Part shown: one piece after another, positions 26,674 through 37,322 of the stretch
Position numbering within the stretch: the first letter of the stretch is position 1
Layout: every line of letters starts with the position of its first letter
Assembly: GCA_009809945.1 (NCBI GenBank)
Contig: WTPW01002708.1
Coordinates: 1-64,000, forward strand
Source of the DNA: Gigaspora margarita
Lineage: Eukaryota > Glomeromycota > Glomeromycetes > Diversisporales > Gigasporaceae
Reading direction: 5' to 3'
DNA length: 64,000 nt
Program-made: the position numbers and the translations under genes
Notes under the pieces: model-generated
Seen by the model: only the letters and a program-made list of their open reading frames with translations
Database searches by the model: none
What the model was told of the DNA's origin: nothing

Positions 26674-27476
26674 TAGTGATGGGCAAATCCCGATTTTTTT
26701 AAAAATCCCACGCGGGATTCGTGGGATCGAATAGAGTTTCCGAATTTTTCACGATTAATAAAATATATATATATAAATCATCACCAGGAATGTAATTTCT
26801 CGTTAAAATCATAATCATTTCTTATAAACCTTACTGCATTTTATTACAAATATAATGCTTGTATAGATTTTGCCTACTTTTAAAACATTTTAATCTTATA
26901 ATTATTAAATTTATCAATTCAGATTTGTCTTAATTTTATCAATTTATTTTTAAAATATTATTATATTTAAAAATTAAAATGCCAACAAAACGATCAAATC
27001 ATATAGCGTATAAAAATATATAAGTAATCAGGTGCATAACGAGATATAAATGTGCTACTGTAAATTTATAAGTAATAAGGTTATATACACACAAAATAAT
27101 AAACGACTCATAAGAAAATAATCGGGCTTATAATTTCTGATCAAATAGTCACTTTAATACTCAATAATAATCAATAATAGATTCCCACTTTATTAATAAT
27201 GACAATTTAAAAATTATATTTCAATATACAGTTTGCGCATTATCTCTGTACGTACAGTACGTACGTATATATGTGGAACGGGAAACAAATCAAAAGTTAA
27301 TGCGTGCATAATATTTTTATTTACATCAAATATTAATTAGGAATTGGCCCACTTATGTTAAAGCAGGCCGGATGATTTGTTAATGCGGGCCAGATGATAT
27401 GCTAACGCAGGTCAGACAATCTTATATTAAAAATCCTGCGCGGGAGTTTTTAAATCCCGCGCATTGCCCATCACTA
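26674..27476. mobile_element. hAT-like element, TAGTGATGGGCAA family, copy 1
   Basis: Ends TAGTGATGGGCAAATCCCG / GCATTGCCCATCACTA with a perfect 8-bp duplication TTGAAAGT (26666-26673 and 27477-27484). Subterminal 'AATCCCGCGCGGG'-type inverted motifs lie at both ends. Near the right end, a 24-bp unit (GCAGGCCGGATGAT..TGTTAA) is repeated three times with changes. 803 bp, no transposase. A second copy is at 57664-58589. Confidence 0.9.
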
Positions 27477-27582
27477 TTGAAAGTTAAAAGAAAATTTAGC
27501 CGCAGCTTTTATGCCTAAATTGTGAAAAAGCGAAGCTAAAATTTTTTTTAACTTTAATCAATATTTCTTAATAGTGTTCCGC

Positions 27583-27805
27583 GATTTTTACAGGGCTGTC
27601 ACAAAATTTCCGGGTCGGAAGCATCGGATCTTCTATAGCAAAATTATCAACTGGGCATTTTTTTACTTAATGAATGGATATGATTTATTAGTAAAATTTT
27701 TTATGATCTTGGGGCAAATGATCAATTCCAATCCAGCCGACCATGATACCGATGCCCTCCGACGTATCCCGACCCAGAATGTTGGGGACTCACCTGTATG
27801 AGTTG
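27583..27805 (-). mobile_element. hAT-like MITE, AACTCATACAGG family, copy A
   Basis: Inserted in the outer element with perfect 8-bp duplication TGTTCCGC (27575-27582 and 27806-27813). Read on the minus strand it starts CAACTCATACAGG and ends CCTGTAAAAATC, and matches copies B (46774-47031) and C (61407-61663) along most of its length. Core words: 'TTACTTAATGAAT', 'TTTTATGATCTTGGGGCAAA'. The 75-codon frame through it is an artefact. Confidence 0.82.
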
Positions 27806-28053
27806 TGTTCCGCTGACCCGAACCGGAAGAACCGGAACCGACTCGAACCCGGCCACGGTTCGGGTCCAGATTTATGATTTTCTGACCCGACCGGTTCCCG
27901 ATTCTTTATTTGGACCTGACCCGAAATAAAATGACGCACGTTGATTGGCTGAATTGGATTCGATCCGGGTTTTTTCGGGTCTGATCCGGATTTTTTCAGT
28001 TTCGGGTCTTATCTGTGACCTGACCGGTTTCCCGACCCGAACCGTACCGTGAG

Positions 28054-30713
28054 CAGGGACAGTGATTTTATGCGGTGACAAAATCTAAATTATGTGATAA
28101 GAAAAAATGAATTATGTGATGTAATGTGAAATGGTTTTTCCAAGATTATGTGCAGTTATGCGGTCTAAATAGCAGATTATGTGCTAATATGTGATCAAAT
28201 TCGAAATAAAAATTTTATTAAATGAATATTATAAAAGGTATAAAAAAATAAAAAATAAAAAATGTATCCTAATTTCCATTAAAATACATCATAGTTAAAA
28301 ATTTTAACGATTCTTCAGATAAATTTTGCCTATTATCATCTAAGATTGTATTATATAATGAAAAGCTACGTTCAACACTGCAGCTTGAAATGGGTAACCA
28401 AATATAGTTTAATGCTATATTTGACAAAATCGGAAGTTGAGAACTTAAATCCAACCAAAACTCGTTTAATCCTGCTTCTTTAAGCCTGTTATCNGTTGNT
28501 AGATTACAATAGANTGACCATTCANGGATCAAATCATCAGATGGATTTTCAAATTCTTTGATTGCAGCATAATGGCGAATAACTTTTCTTAAAATATCAT
28601 TGGCATGTAAATAAGCAGGATCAAAAACACGACAGGCTTGAAAAATATTGCGAGCTGGATGGTGAGGNATATGGTTTGAAAATTTTTTATANGCCACTTN
28701 AAAGGCATCACGAAAAATAGGATAAAAATCTAAAGGATTGAATCTTTGGTTAATAATATAGTCTTCTAAGTTGGACCCAAAATGTTNAGCATGGCGGTTG
28801 GTTTCAATATATGCAGTAAGTTGTTCTAATCGACCTTCTACAAAAGGAAAAATGGCTTGATTTTGTTGTTGAAAGAAATCAAGATCCTGAACAAACTCTT
28901 TTGCGAAAATAGAAATAAAATTAATAAAGATCTTAATAGTTCCGAATATTTCTTTATTTTGTAACCAAGAATTAATTTCCAATAGATTTTCATGTGTCGG
29001 ATCTGCTGTTGATTCTTGTAAAAAATATTCAGGCCAATATTCAATATAGGTTTTTAAATAAAAAACCATTCAGAACCAGGAATTCCATTGTGTTGTATTT
29101 GGAAGTGGAATTTTGCATGGATTTATAACTCCATTCATTTTTAAGTAAGTTAAATATCGACCTCGTCGAGCTGGTGATTTGATAAATATATCTTTCACTT
29201 TTGCTAAAAAGGTTGTTAGACGAGAAAAGCCTGAAAAAGTTCTCCATGTATCCCTAAATAAAAATCAAATATAAATTAATAAATAAAATAAATGAAATTT
29301 CTAGGTTAAAGTCACCCGATAATCTAATAATGTCATTTGTATAATTAAAGTTAATCGTATGAGTAATATTTCAGATGACTCTAACCCAGATGAAATAAAA
29401 TTTTTCTAAAATAAATTACTAAATAATTTAAATATTTTACCCGATCAAATTAAGAATATGAGCACAGCAAGGTACATGAATAAGTTGTGGCATTAATGGT
29501 GCCAACACATCTTTATAACATTTTTTCATGTATGCTGCTGAATCCGACAAGAAAAGACATGGAATATTAAAGGAAATATTATAACTAGAAAGTATAGTTA
29601 CTAAAGTTTGACCGATTGTAGTATTATTGACAATATCAAGAAAATTAACAGAAACCAGTTTTGTAAAATTACGATATACAAAAAGGGTATTAACAACACT
29701 TCGAGCACAACTGTCAGTTGTCTCATCCATAACAATAGAAACAGGTTTACTATCAAAAATTAATTTAAGATCATTTTGATACTTTTCAAAAATACGAGGT
29801 AAATATATACGTCTTAATGTTGAAGATTGGGGTATTCCTCCTCCTTGTTTAAGATATTTTTTAAAAAATGGAAGCAAACGGTCTACTTTTTCAAGTGGAA
29901 TATCAGCGATCGCAAATGCTTGAATTAAATCTTCAATGACTTCATTTTTTATTTCAGTTGCATTTAGACTATCACGAATAGATACTTGTCTTCTAATATC
30001 TTTTTGAGCTTCGTATTCTGCTTTATTTGACTTATGTTTATTACTAAGACAATGATTATCGACTGTTGATTTTGATCTCCATTCAATAGCTTCACTGCAA
30101 TATTCACATACTAAAACATTATCATCAACACGAAAAGTGTTTGGATGTTCTTTAAGCCGGGCATCTATTGTAATTCGCTTTTTCTTAGACATTGTTAATA
30201 GTAAAAGAGTTATTAATAACCCAGAGGTAAAAAAAACTTTATTGATAACATTTATATCTCTTTTACAAAATTTCTATCAATTTCTATTTCATCTATAAAT
30301 TTTGAAAAGAATTAAAGAATTCATTGTAATTGAGGCTTAGAAATTTAAATCTATTCTTTTTCGCGTGAATTTAAAGCGACTTTATTTTTTTACACATAGT
30401 CTTACTAATTTTGGCATTAAAAATTTTTTCTATACACACAACTATGAATTCCATTAATTTACTTTTTAAGCTAGCGGCCTTGAATCAATTTAATACTATC
30501 CGTATATCAATGTAAATCGATATAAATAGAATATATTCTTGCTTTCTTGTAATACAATGGTGCTACTGCAGGTAAAATCACGAATTATGTGCAAATTTTT
30601 CAAAATTCTTAAATTATGTGAGATTCTGTGGTGATATGACAGTATTATGTGATTTAGCCACAATTCTGTGAATTCTGCGGTATTATGTTAAACACAGAAA
30701 ATCACTGTCCCTG
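28054..30713 (-). mobile_element. Full-length hAT transposon
   Basis: Perfect 16-bp TIRs CAGGGACAGTGATTTT / AAAATCACTGTCCCTG and a perfect 8-bp target duplication ACCGTGAG (28046-28053 and 30714-30721). Subterminal regions on both sides carry many 'ATTATGTG', 'TTCTGTG' and 'TGCGG' words, the usual arrangement of hAT transposase binding sites. It encodes one BED-finger transposase on the minus strand. Intact ends and an intact target duplication suggest a fairly young insertion, even though the gene has a stop. Confidence 0.95.
28269..30192 (-). pseudogene. hAT transposase (BED finger, hATC), one in-frame stop
   Basis: Exon 1 is 30192-29441 and exon 2 is 29253-28269. The 187-nt intron has GTAAAA...TTTAG signals and joins LIG to DTWRTFSGF in frame. 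A BED-type zinc finger (CEYC ... HCLSNKH) lies at about residues 29-53. The catalytic region has VMDETTD near residue 155 and LSDSAAYM near 217, then HVPCCAHILNLIGDTWR. The C-terminal dimerisation domain reads WLPISSCSVERSFSLYN. Full family length is about 580 residues. A TGA at 29070-29072 splits NSWF from MVFYLK where relatives usually carry a charged residue; a single C-to-T change of CGA would explain it. Several residues are unreadable because of Ns at 28494-28787. Expected role: cut-and-paste transposase in the nucleus for this element and perhaps related MITEs. Confidence 0.88.
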
Positions 30714-30737
30714 ACCGTGAGGAACACTATTTCTTAA

Positions 30738-31406
30738 AAACTATTTATTCAAATCCGGAATTGTTTTTAATTTTAATTTCCGGAATAGGGCAGAGAAACT
30801 TAAGTCCCCAGTCAATAAGTAAGAAAATTTCTGCACGGGTTCCAACTTCTGTCATAAGTGTTTTTTGATATACAGTATGTTATGGGGTATTGAAATTTAA
30901 CTTCGATACATATTCAATTTAATTCCTATATGCAGTTCAATTTAAATGAGCATTTATATTCAGTTTTAATTTTTCACAATAAGATAAATTAACTTATGGC
31001 AATATGATCTTATATAATAATATAAGAATAAAACAACATTGGCAGTATTGATTTCTTCAAATAGGCATTAAAATTTCTCTATGTAGTAAAGCAGAAATAT
31101 TTTAGCAAATAATAAAATGTTATGTTTTGCTTTATTTCAAGCGAAATGAAAGTTTTCTATCAAAAAAAACAAAACAAAAAAGTCGATTTAATTTCAAAAT
31201 ATAAATTGCAACTAAATGATATATTTAAATTTGACCTTAAAACACAGCAACCGATTTAAAGACGTTTGATACATCGGTTAATTTCATACAATAAACTAAG
31301 AATGATTTTTCAGCAAACATAATATTATGCAAACTATCATTGCTTATTAACTTTTCGCGAATTAGTAATCTATCACGTAATTTTGAACATTTATTTGCAA
31401 AGTATG
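30738..31406. other. Gene-free stretch
   Basis: Mixed AT-rich sequence between two transposon nests. The 103-codon minus frame at 31237-31548 runs into the TIR element at 31407 and is not supported as a gene. Confidence 0.4.
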
Positions 31407-32771
31407 CCCTATAAGAAAAGTGGTTCGGGATCGCACGGAAAAACAGTGTATAGGCACGTGGTCGAGTGGCACGTGCTATGGATCGGGTTTGCACGTGCAT
31501 GGTTCGAGTAGGCACGGGAATCGGCGGACCATGTTGATCCGTATACACGTGCCAATTTAACGTGAAATCACGTAAATCGCCCGTGCCTTTTGTAGCAGTT
31601 TATTCAGGGACGTGGAATAATATCGATTTGCATCGATAATATATAAAACGATATTTTTAGGCCAAATCATAGGTAAATCGATATTTTTACAATTTGTAAT
31701 GCCGTGTAACATTACGAATTTCGGGCAACATTTAGATATAATTTGGGCCGGGCAATATAAATTTAAAATTGGGGTAAAATCACCACCCTAAAAAAGTTTC
31801 AGGTGTAACGTAACACGATCAAGAAAATTCAAAACAAAACGTTCGTTTTGTCAAAAATCGCTTATCTGTTATAGCTCAAAATTTAGCCTATGAAAGGGCC
31901 TACTGCGCATTAGTAAAAAATTGTCCTTGCAAAATTTTGAATATATATAGTACCTTCTAACCCAACCTAGTAACAAGGCCCTAATCCTAACTAGACAAAA
32001 CAAAATTTTACTTCGAAATAATTTTGAAACTTTTTTGGGTGGCGATTCTACTCTAGAAATTTGAACAACTCGAAGTGTCGGAAAGTTTCGGAAAAAGCCG
32101 AAGTCTTTAGTTATTGATCACGTTATATGCATACTGCATTTTGATTGGTTCGTCAATGTAAATCGATATAAATCGATATTTTTAACCAAATCGATCGATA
32201 TTTTTGCAAAATCAAATCGATATTATTCCCCGTCCCTGAGTTTACTAAGCCAATTGACACGTGCGATGGCACGTGAATGGAACGTGTAAGTAAATATAAA
32301 TTTATGGTCCACTTTCCAATAGACATTTTATTAGAAGAGGACCGGATAATAGTTGAAGCATGTACATATCTGGAAGCTAAAGCAACTGCAAATGTATAAA
32401 ATCTTGCAAGGAATCTTTTGCCTTAAGATACCAGAGCAGGCTTACTTGCAAGTTTTGAGATATTGCAACTTTTTGAAAAAAAAAAATCGTTTGTGATCCT
32501 TCGCTCTTATTTTACTCCGTGAAACGAGCCAACACGTGTCATTTTTAACACGTGCAATTCCGTGTAATTCGACGTGACATCACGTACAACGTGCATATGC
32601 GTGCCATTCCGTGTGACGTAATATAACGTGCCACCCCATTACCGTAGTATCCGTGTCATTTTTAATCGTGCCATTCCGTAAAACGCGCCTATACGTGTCA
32701 CACGGTCCGTACCATCCCGTGCATATACACTGTTTTCCCGTACCATACCCCGAGCCACTTTTCTTATAGGG
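31407..32771. mobile_element. TIR element rich in CACGTG palindromes, split by a nested MITE
   Basis: Left CCCTATAAGAAAAGTGG..CGGG pairs with right CCACTTTTCTTATAGGG over about 50 bp with few mismatches, and both ends lead into ACAGTGTATA. Flanking ATG/ATG could be a 3-bp target duplication. The arms contain at least eight CACGTG hexamers plus many CCGTG and CGTGT words. 31605-32238 is a later insertion, leaving about 720 bp of native sequence. Superfamily uncertain. Confidence 0.78.
31605..32238. mobile_element. hAT-like MITE, CAGGGACGKGGAATAATATC ends
   Basis: TIRs CAGGGACGTGGAATAATATC and (inverted) CAGGGACGGGGAATAATATC differ at one position. Flanks AGTTTATT (31597-31604) and AGTTTACT (32239-32246) match at 7 of 8. 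'AAATCGATATTTTT' is repeated near both ends. Non-coding, 634 bp, nested in the CACGTG-rich element. Confidence 0.88.
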
Positions 32772-32812
32772 ATGAAGCGGGTTCTGGGACTTAATGGAAC
32801 CCATTTTTCTAG

Positions 32813-32878
32813 TAAATAAATAAATAAATAAATAAAATAAATAAATAAATCAATCAATAAATAAATAAATAAATAAAC
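32813..32878 (+). repeat. (AAAT)n microsatellite
   Basis: About 16 AAAT units with two AATC interruptions, directly right of the CACGTG-rich element. Confidence 0.9.
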
Positions 32879-33094
32879 TATATTTAGCTGACATTTTCTA
32901 ATTTTATAATGGACTAGATCAAATTAAATGGTTAAGTTTTAATTACAACAAAATGCAGTTGAAATAAACACTGGTATACTCTAGTTGTTCCCACAACCTT
33001 GATTCATATAAGATTTGATTTACTATGGACTGAATTAATACTGTGTTATTCTTATTACTATTGTACTAAATTAATTAATTAATTTTTACATGAG

Positions 33095-33915
33095 TATTGA
33101 AGGGTGCTGCCACAATAATTCTTCCAAATTTCAATGTAAAGACTTTCTGTCAATGCAAAAAAAATCTAATTTAATAAATATTGTTCCACTGGTTATATCA
33201 GGCTTGTAAAGGATCCAATTATTGGATCATATAATCTTTCGAACTTTAAAACGGTTGTATCTGCGACAGCTGCATTAAGTGTTGAACTGGTACAAGAATA
33301 TAATAAATTGTTTAACATGCAATAACGCAGGACTATGGTAAGTGTCTGTGTTCTTGAATTTTATGATATTAATGCTACAAAAAAAAAAAAATAATAATAA
33401 TTCAATTTATACTTCTTACTTAAAATCAAGATAAAATTTATTAATTTATATAATATTCATTATAGGACTCACTGAAATGTTATCAGCACTAATTTATTCT
33501 GGTTCAAAAAATATAGATTCTGGTGGTTTAATTTATGATTACACATATATTTTGTACAAAAATATTTCATGAATTCATAACGTAATCTATAATAGTTCAA
33601 TTGGATTTTTTTTACCAAATATTGAGGCCAAAAGATTGTCCAATGCAGATGTCATAATTATGTACATCTTCATTTAACACATGGATAAGTTTTATCTTAC
33701 ATATATATTATAGAATTAGGACCCAATAATTATGCATCCGTGGGCCAAATATTATGATACAAAATCATATATAGCTGTATAGTATGATTAACAGTACTAT
33801 TATCTTGACAGAGCCATCTAAAAGATGTAAAAGATATAGAACAACCCATAGGACGAAAATGATTTTTTCACATCGGTGATCTTGTATCAATCGGTGAACA
33901 AAGTACTCCAACTAA
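33095..33915 (+). pseudogene. AMP-dependent ligase (4CL / acyl-CoA synthetase-like) pseudogene
   Basis: Successive pieces in different frames follow the order of the AMP-binding family. GAATIILPNFNVKTFCQ is at about 33097. LVKDPIIGSYNLSNFKTVVS and ATAALSVELVQEYNKLFN lie at 33205-33315. The conserved (Q)xYGLTE motif is rebuilt across an intron with GTAAGT...TATAG signals (33337-33468): QDYG joins LTEM. IGFFLPNIEAK follows near 33602, then GPN near 33725. FFHIGDLVSI near 33870 corresponds to the family's '(F/W)FHTGD' block, with T replaced by I. Frameshifts separate nearly every block and the N-terminal third and C-terminal lid are missing. Such enzymes adenylate carboxylic acids and load them on CoA; this copy is dead. 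The call rests on motif order, not on an alignment. Confidence 0.7.
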
Positions 33916-34391
33916 TTTCGTTCATTAACACTTATAATTAATTATGTAATAATTCATGTATTTTTTTTAACATTTTTTATAAAGAAAATTATTTCATTAT
34001 TAATCGAATGAAATATTTAATAAGATATAATGTATAATTTAATAAATTTCTCTTAATACATATACATAAAGGATCAATCTTTTTAATAACTCGAATTAAT
34101 TTTGTTTTTTTTATTAAGGGATTTTAATACTCCGAATAAATTGGGTCTTCTTCTACTTCACGCCCCAATATTGCTGTTGTGGCAGTAGCAGAATGCAATT
34201 CCAATGAAGAAAAACTCCTCTAGCATATATCGTACCTCGAGCCGGGCATAAATAATTATTATCTTTTGAAAGCGAAAAAAAGAATTATATAAATAATCAT
34301 AGATGCAAATGTGAAATAAATAATTATATAAATAATCATAGATGTGGATGCAAAATAAAAAATTATGAAAATAATCATGGATGTGGATTAC
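33916..34391. other. Non-coding stretch with a short minisatellite
   Basis: A unit 'ATTATATAAATAATCATAG' + 'ATG(C/T)(A/G)(A/G)ATG' repeats about three times at 34265-34390, next to the insertion site of the 34401 element. Confidence 0.5.
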
Positions 34392-34400
34392 ATGCGATAT

Positions 34401-35005
34401 TGGGGTGCGCGGTATACAGTGTAGATTCCTTATTTTTTTAAATAATCGATGATTTTAAGTGATTATAAAAGATGAACTATGTAATATATATATATATATA
34501 TATATAATATTGTGCTTCACTTCTTTAGATGCATGGTTTGTTTATCATTTCTTAGCTGGAAATTTTACAACTAAGCGATTCTTACACATAGTTTTTACAA
34601 AGGTGCAAGATTTTTTTTCGCCATTTATTGAAAACCCACATTTTTTTCTGTCTCTTCTTAAACAAGCAAATTTTTATTTACTTAAATTAATCGAACAAAA
34701 TTGAATAAACTGGTAATTCTTTCAATTAAAATATAAAATTTGCTTCATAACTTTGTTCTTTGGAACTTAATACTTACCTGTACAAAATTTGGATTCGAAG
34801 CAATCAATTTTAAAGGCTGTGCATCTAAATAAAGGTTAGAACTTGCGTGTTAAAGTATAAACACCGGTTCCAATTAAAGAATACAAAACACGTTGTAAAA
34901 AACATATCGATATAGTTACACGACATTTCAAAAAAAACCTTCAATAATAAATTTTTATATGATACCACATATAATTTTGATATACATAGTATACCGCGCA
35001 CCCCA
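34401..35005. mobile_element. TIR element with 9-bp target duplication (MULE-like)
   Basis: Perfect TIRs TGGGGTGCGCGGTATAC / GTATACCGCGCACCCCA and a perfect 9-bp duplication ATGCGATAT (34392-34400 and 35006-35014). Nine bases suggests Mutator-like rather than hAT. 605 bp; the 81-codon plus-strand frame inside (34459-34704) is low-complexity and unrecognised. Confidence 0.85.
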
Positions 35006-35014
35006 ATGCGATAT

Positions 35015-35625
35015 GCTATTTGTTAATCAAATTCCAAAAACAATTATTAATAAAATTTTACAAAATTTGTTGAGAAAAAGAAAAGTGAACAGTTTTATTG
35101 GCAATAAGTAAGAAAAGTCTATAAACTCTATTTCGTTTTGCCATACTATAATTTATGATTTATTAATTTGTTTCTGATAGCTGGTAAATAAGAATTTTTT
35201 AACATCAAATTAAATCAAAGCTCACTATCTAAATATGTTGATAAATTACAATATTAATGAAGAAAGCACTAGCTTTATAAATGAATCATACGTCTTAATT
35301 TGTTGTTTGGATGATAAAAAAAAAAAATTTTCAAATCAACATTTTAAATATGAATTTTTAAAGGTTTAATTTTATTAGCACAATATATTGACATTAACTA
35401 TTGATGTCCTAATTAAACCCATTTGTTAGGTTGTAAGTATAAGTGTTAATTATTAAACTTTTCAAATAATATACTAATTACCCAATCAGACAAATGTTCT
35501 ATGAATATTAAACAGATCAAATAATATGCGCTTATGGAAACTGTATTACAAAAAATTATGTAAAAATTATTGTATAACTAGCTAATTATGCCATCATACT
35601 TTAATAAATTATCAATACTATTCAA
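35015..35625. other. AT-rich stretch, nothing recognised
   Basis: No gene, repeat unit or RNA found between the 9-bp-TSD element and the SINE. Confidence 0.35.
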
Positions 35626-35637
35626 GTTCAAGTGATA

Positions 35638-36221
35638 CCCTCGGGTCGATAGTGCAGTGGTTAGCGCTCCAGGGTCACAAACAGAAGGTCGCGAGTTCAA
35701 GTCCAACGGGCGGCGAAAACTCTGCCAGGACCAGTTTGGAAATGATCTTCGAGAGGATTTCCATTTAGATCAAGAATGGATTCATATGGAAGAATGCAGT
35801 CATCGGCATAGCCACGAGGCCGGGGACGACCAGAAAAGGCGTAATCCGTCAAGAAATGACGTTAACATTGAGGGAGCCCGCTGTAACCAAGATAAGGGGC
35901 GCCTGACGATCCTACGCCGACCAAAAATGGAAAGTGGTTCCCGAGGCAGACGAAAAATGGTTGACCTATATAGCGATCCGGCGGAATTTGTAGTTCCTTA
36001 AAGCTACCTATGATCCGAAAGGTACGGGGCACCGGACGTGGTGGGCTTGCTGGAGTCAGTCGGGATAAACGGACTATGGAGGGAGGTATAGTTTAGCTAG
36101 GAAACCCCTAATGTACATATATATGTATAAAATGTAATACAAAATTAAGACATAATAAAGAGCGTCACTCGACGTCCCCAGGTAATTACTACCTTGGGGT
36201 TTAAAAAAAAAAAAAAAAAAA
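35638..36221 (+). mobile_element. Full-length tRNA-derived SINE
   Basis: Pol III A box TAGTGCAGTGG at 35650-35660 and B box GAGTTCAAGTCC at 35693-35704 have tRNA-like spacing (about 33 nt). A GC-richer body of about 480 bp follows, ending in a hairpin at 36176-36199 (CCCCAGGTA / TACCTTGGGG) and a tail of 19 A at 36203-36221. A 12-bp target duplication brackets it: GTTCAAGTGATA (35626-35637) and GTTCATGTGATA (36222-36233), 11 of 12 matching. SINEs are copied by a partner LINE that often recognises the 3' stem; that role for the hairpin is inferred. The 114-codon frame from 35657 begins inside the tRNA-like head and is probably not translated. Confidence 0.92.
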
Positions 36222-36241
36222 GTTCATGTGATATAGATATA

Positions 36242-37322
36242 CAGTACACCCTCCCAAAACTGATCCTGTCAAAACTGATAACCTACAGTCTGACCTTTCT
36301 ATAGTCACGCTCCATATATTCACATCTCTATATAAGCACCCAATATTGTGTAACAGACTTAAATATAGTAAAAAACCTCATTATAGTCACAAATCCTATA
36401 ATCACTATCACAAAAAATTGATTTTTATCAATTTTATTAATAATAAACCCTCCAGATTTTGACTAAATATTGATAACTAGCCAATATTCATATTCATGTT
36501 TATTTAAAATTTTTTATTAAAATTCTTAAATGTTTGACAGCAAATAACTATTGATGTAGTGGCCGCTTTGGGTAAAACAACAACTAATATGTTTGTCTCA
36601 ATGAGACGATTCATGAGCCCAAGATCATTAAAATCCAATCACAAGCTCATGTGATCATTAAGAATTTGTGTCACTTTGCATGTTTAAGAATTGATTAAAT
36701 TTAAACATCTAAGTAAAAAAATCCTTAATGATCTTAGTTTTTTGTAACCAGTTTTGGACAATTTTAGACTCTTTAGAATTGTCTCATTGAGTCAAGCATT
36801 CTGGTGGTCATTTTATCCAAATTGGGCACTGGATCAAAAGTTATTTACTATCAAACATTTTAAATTTTTTAATAGTATTTCAAATATGCGAAAATATAAT
36901 AATTATTGGCCTTTGGTCATGTGACCATGGCAAGGTATTTTATTTATAGCCATACCTCTATATAATCACAAAAAAAAGGGCGCGACCAACTTTGTGATTA
37001 TAGAGAGGCCTGACTGTACTATAACTGATAAAAAATCGATCCACCATGCCTGTTCCATAATTCAACCCTGATAACCTGCTATTTCTGATAACTGATACTC
37101 AAAAGATCAAATATGAATAAGATATCGGGTTTGTCAAGTAAAATAAATAGTTTTGATTGGTTCAGATTAGGTTATTTTAAATGAATATATCAAATAAATA
37201 CAATTATATATATAGCTAATTATATTTATTTATGACCATGTAACATGTGACTATTAGCATTTAACCTTTCAAACTGATACAAAAGCTGTCCCCATGTATA
37301 TCAGATTTGAGAGGGTATACTA
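36242..37322. mobile_element. mariner/pogo-type MITE (CAGTACACCCTC), host of a nested one
   Basis: Left CAGTACACCCTCCCAAAACT pairs with right AGATTTGAGAGGGTATACTA, and TA dinucleotides flank both ends (36240-36241, 37323-37324). 'ACTGATAAC' and 'CTGATA' words repeat near both ends. A second mariner-like element occupies 36286-37016, leaving about 350 bp of its own. It begins 8 bp after the SINE's target duplication. Confidence 0.82.
36286..37016. mobile_element. mariner-like MITE (CAGTCWGACC), nested
   Basis: Ends CAGTCTGACCTTTCTATAGT / TTATAGAGAGGCCTGACTG with TA at both sides (36284-36285, 37017-37018). Same end type as 60796-61683 and 61804-62651. 731 bp, non-coding. Confidence 0.85.

Larger units (their letters stand above)
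27572..30729. mobile_element. Outer hAT-like element (TAGTGTTCC) holding two later insertions
   Basis: Ends TAGTGTTCC / GGAACACTA and a perfect 8-bp duplication TTTCTTAA (27564-27571 and 30730-30737) show that the whole block was one target. Its own sequence is only about 27572-27582, 27806-28053 and 30722-30729. It is GC-rich with many 'GACCCGAACCGG' and 'CGGGTC' subterminal words. A 223-bp element and a full hAT transposon later landed inside it. Confidence 0.85.

Noticed and set aside
27574..28081. Short frames on both strands in the GC-rich part of the outer hAT-like element
   Set aside because: They span element boundaries (27583-27805 and the 28054 end) and the repeats GACCCG/CGGGTC explain the composition.
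35657..36001. 114-codon open frame with charged, gene-like composition
   Set aside because: It starts inside the tRNA-like head of the SINE and lies wholly within the element; the GC-rich body explains its openness.
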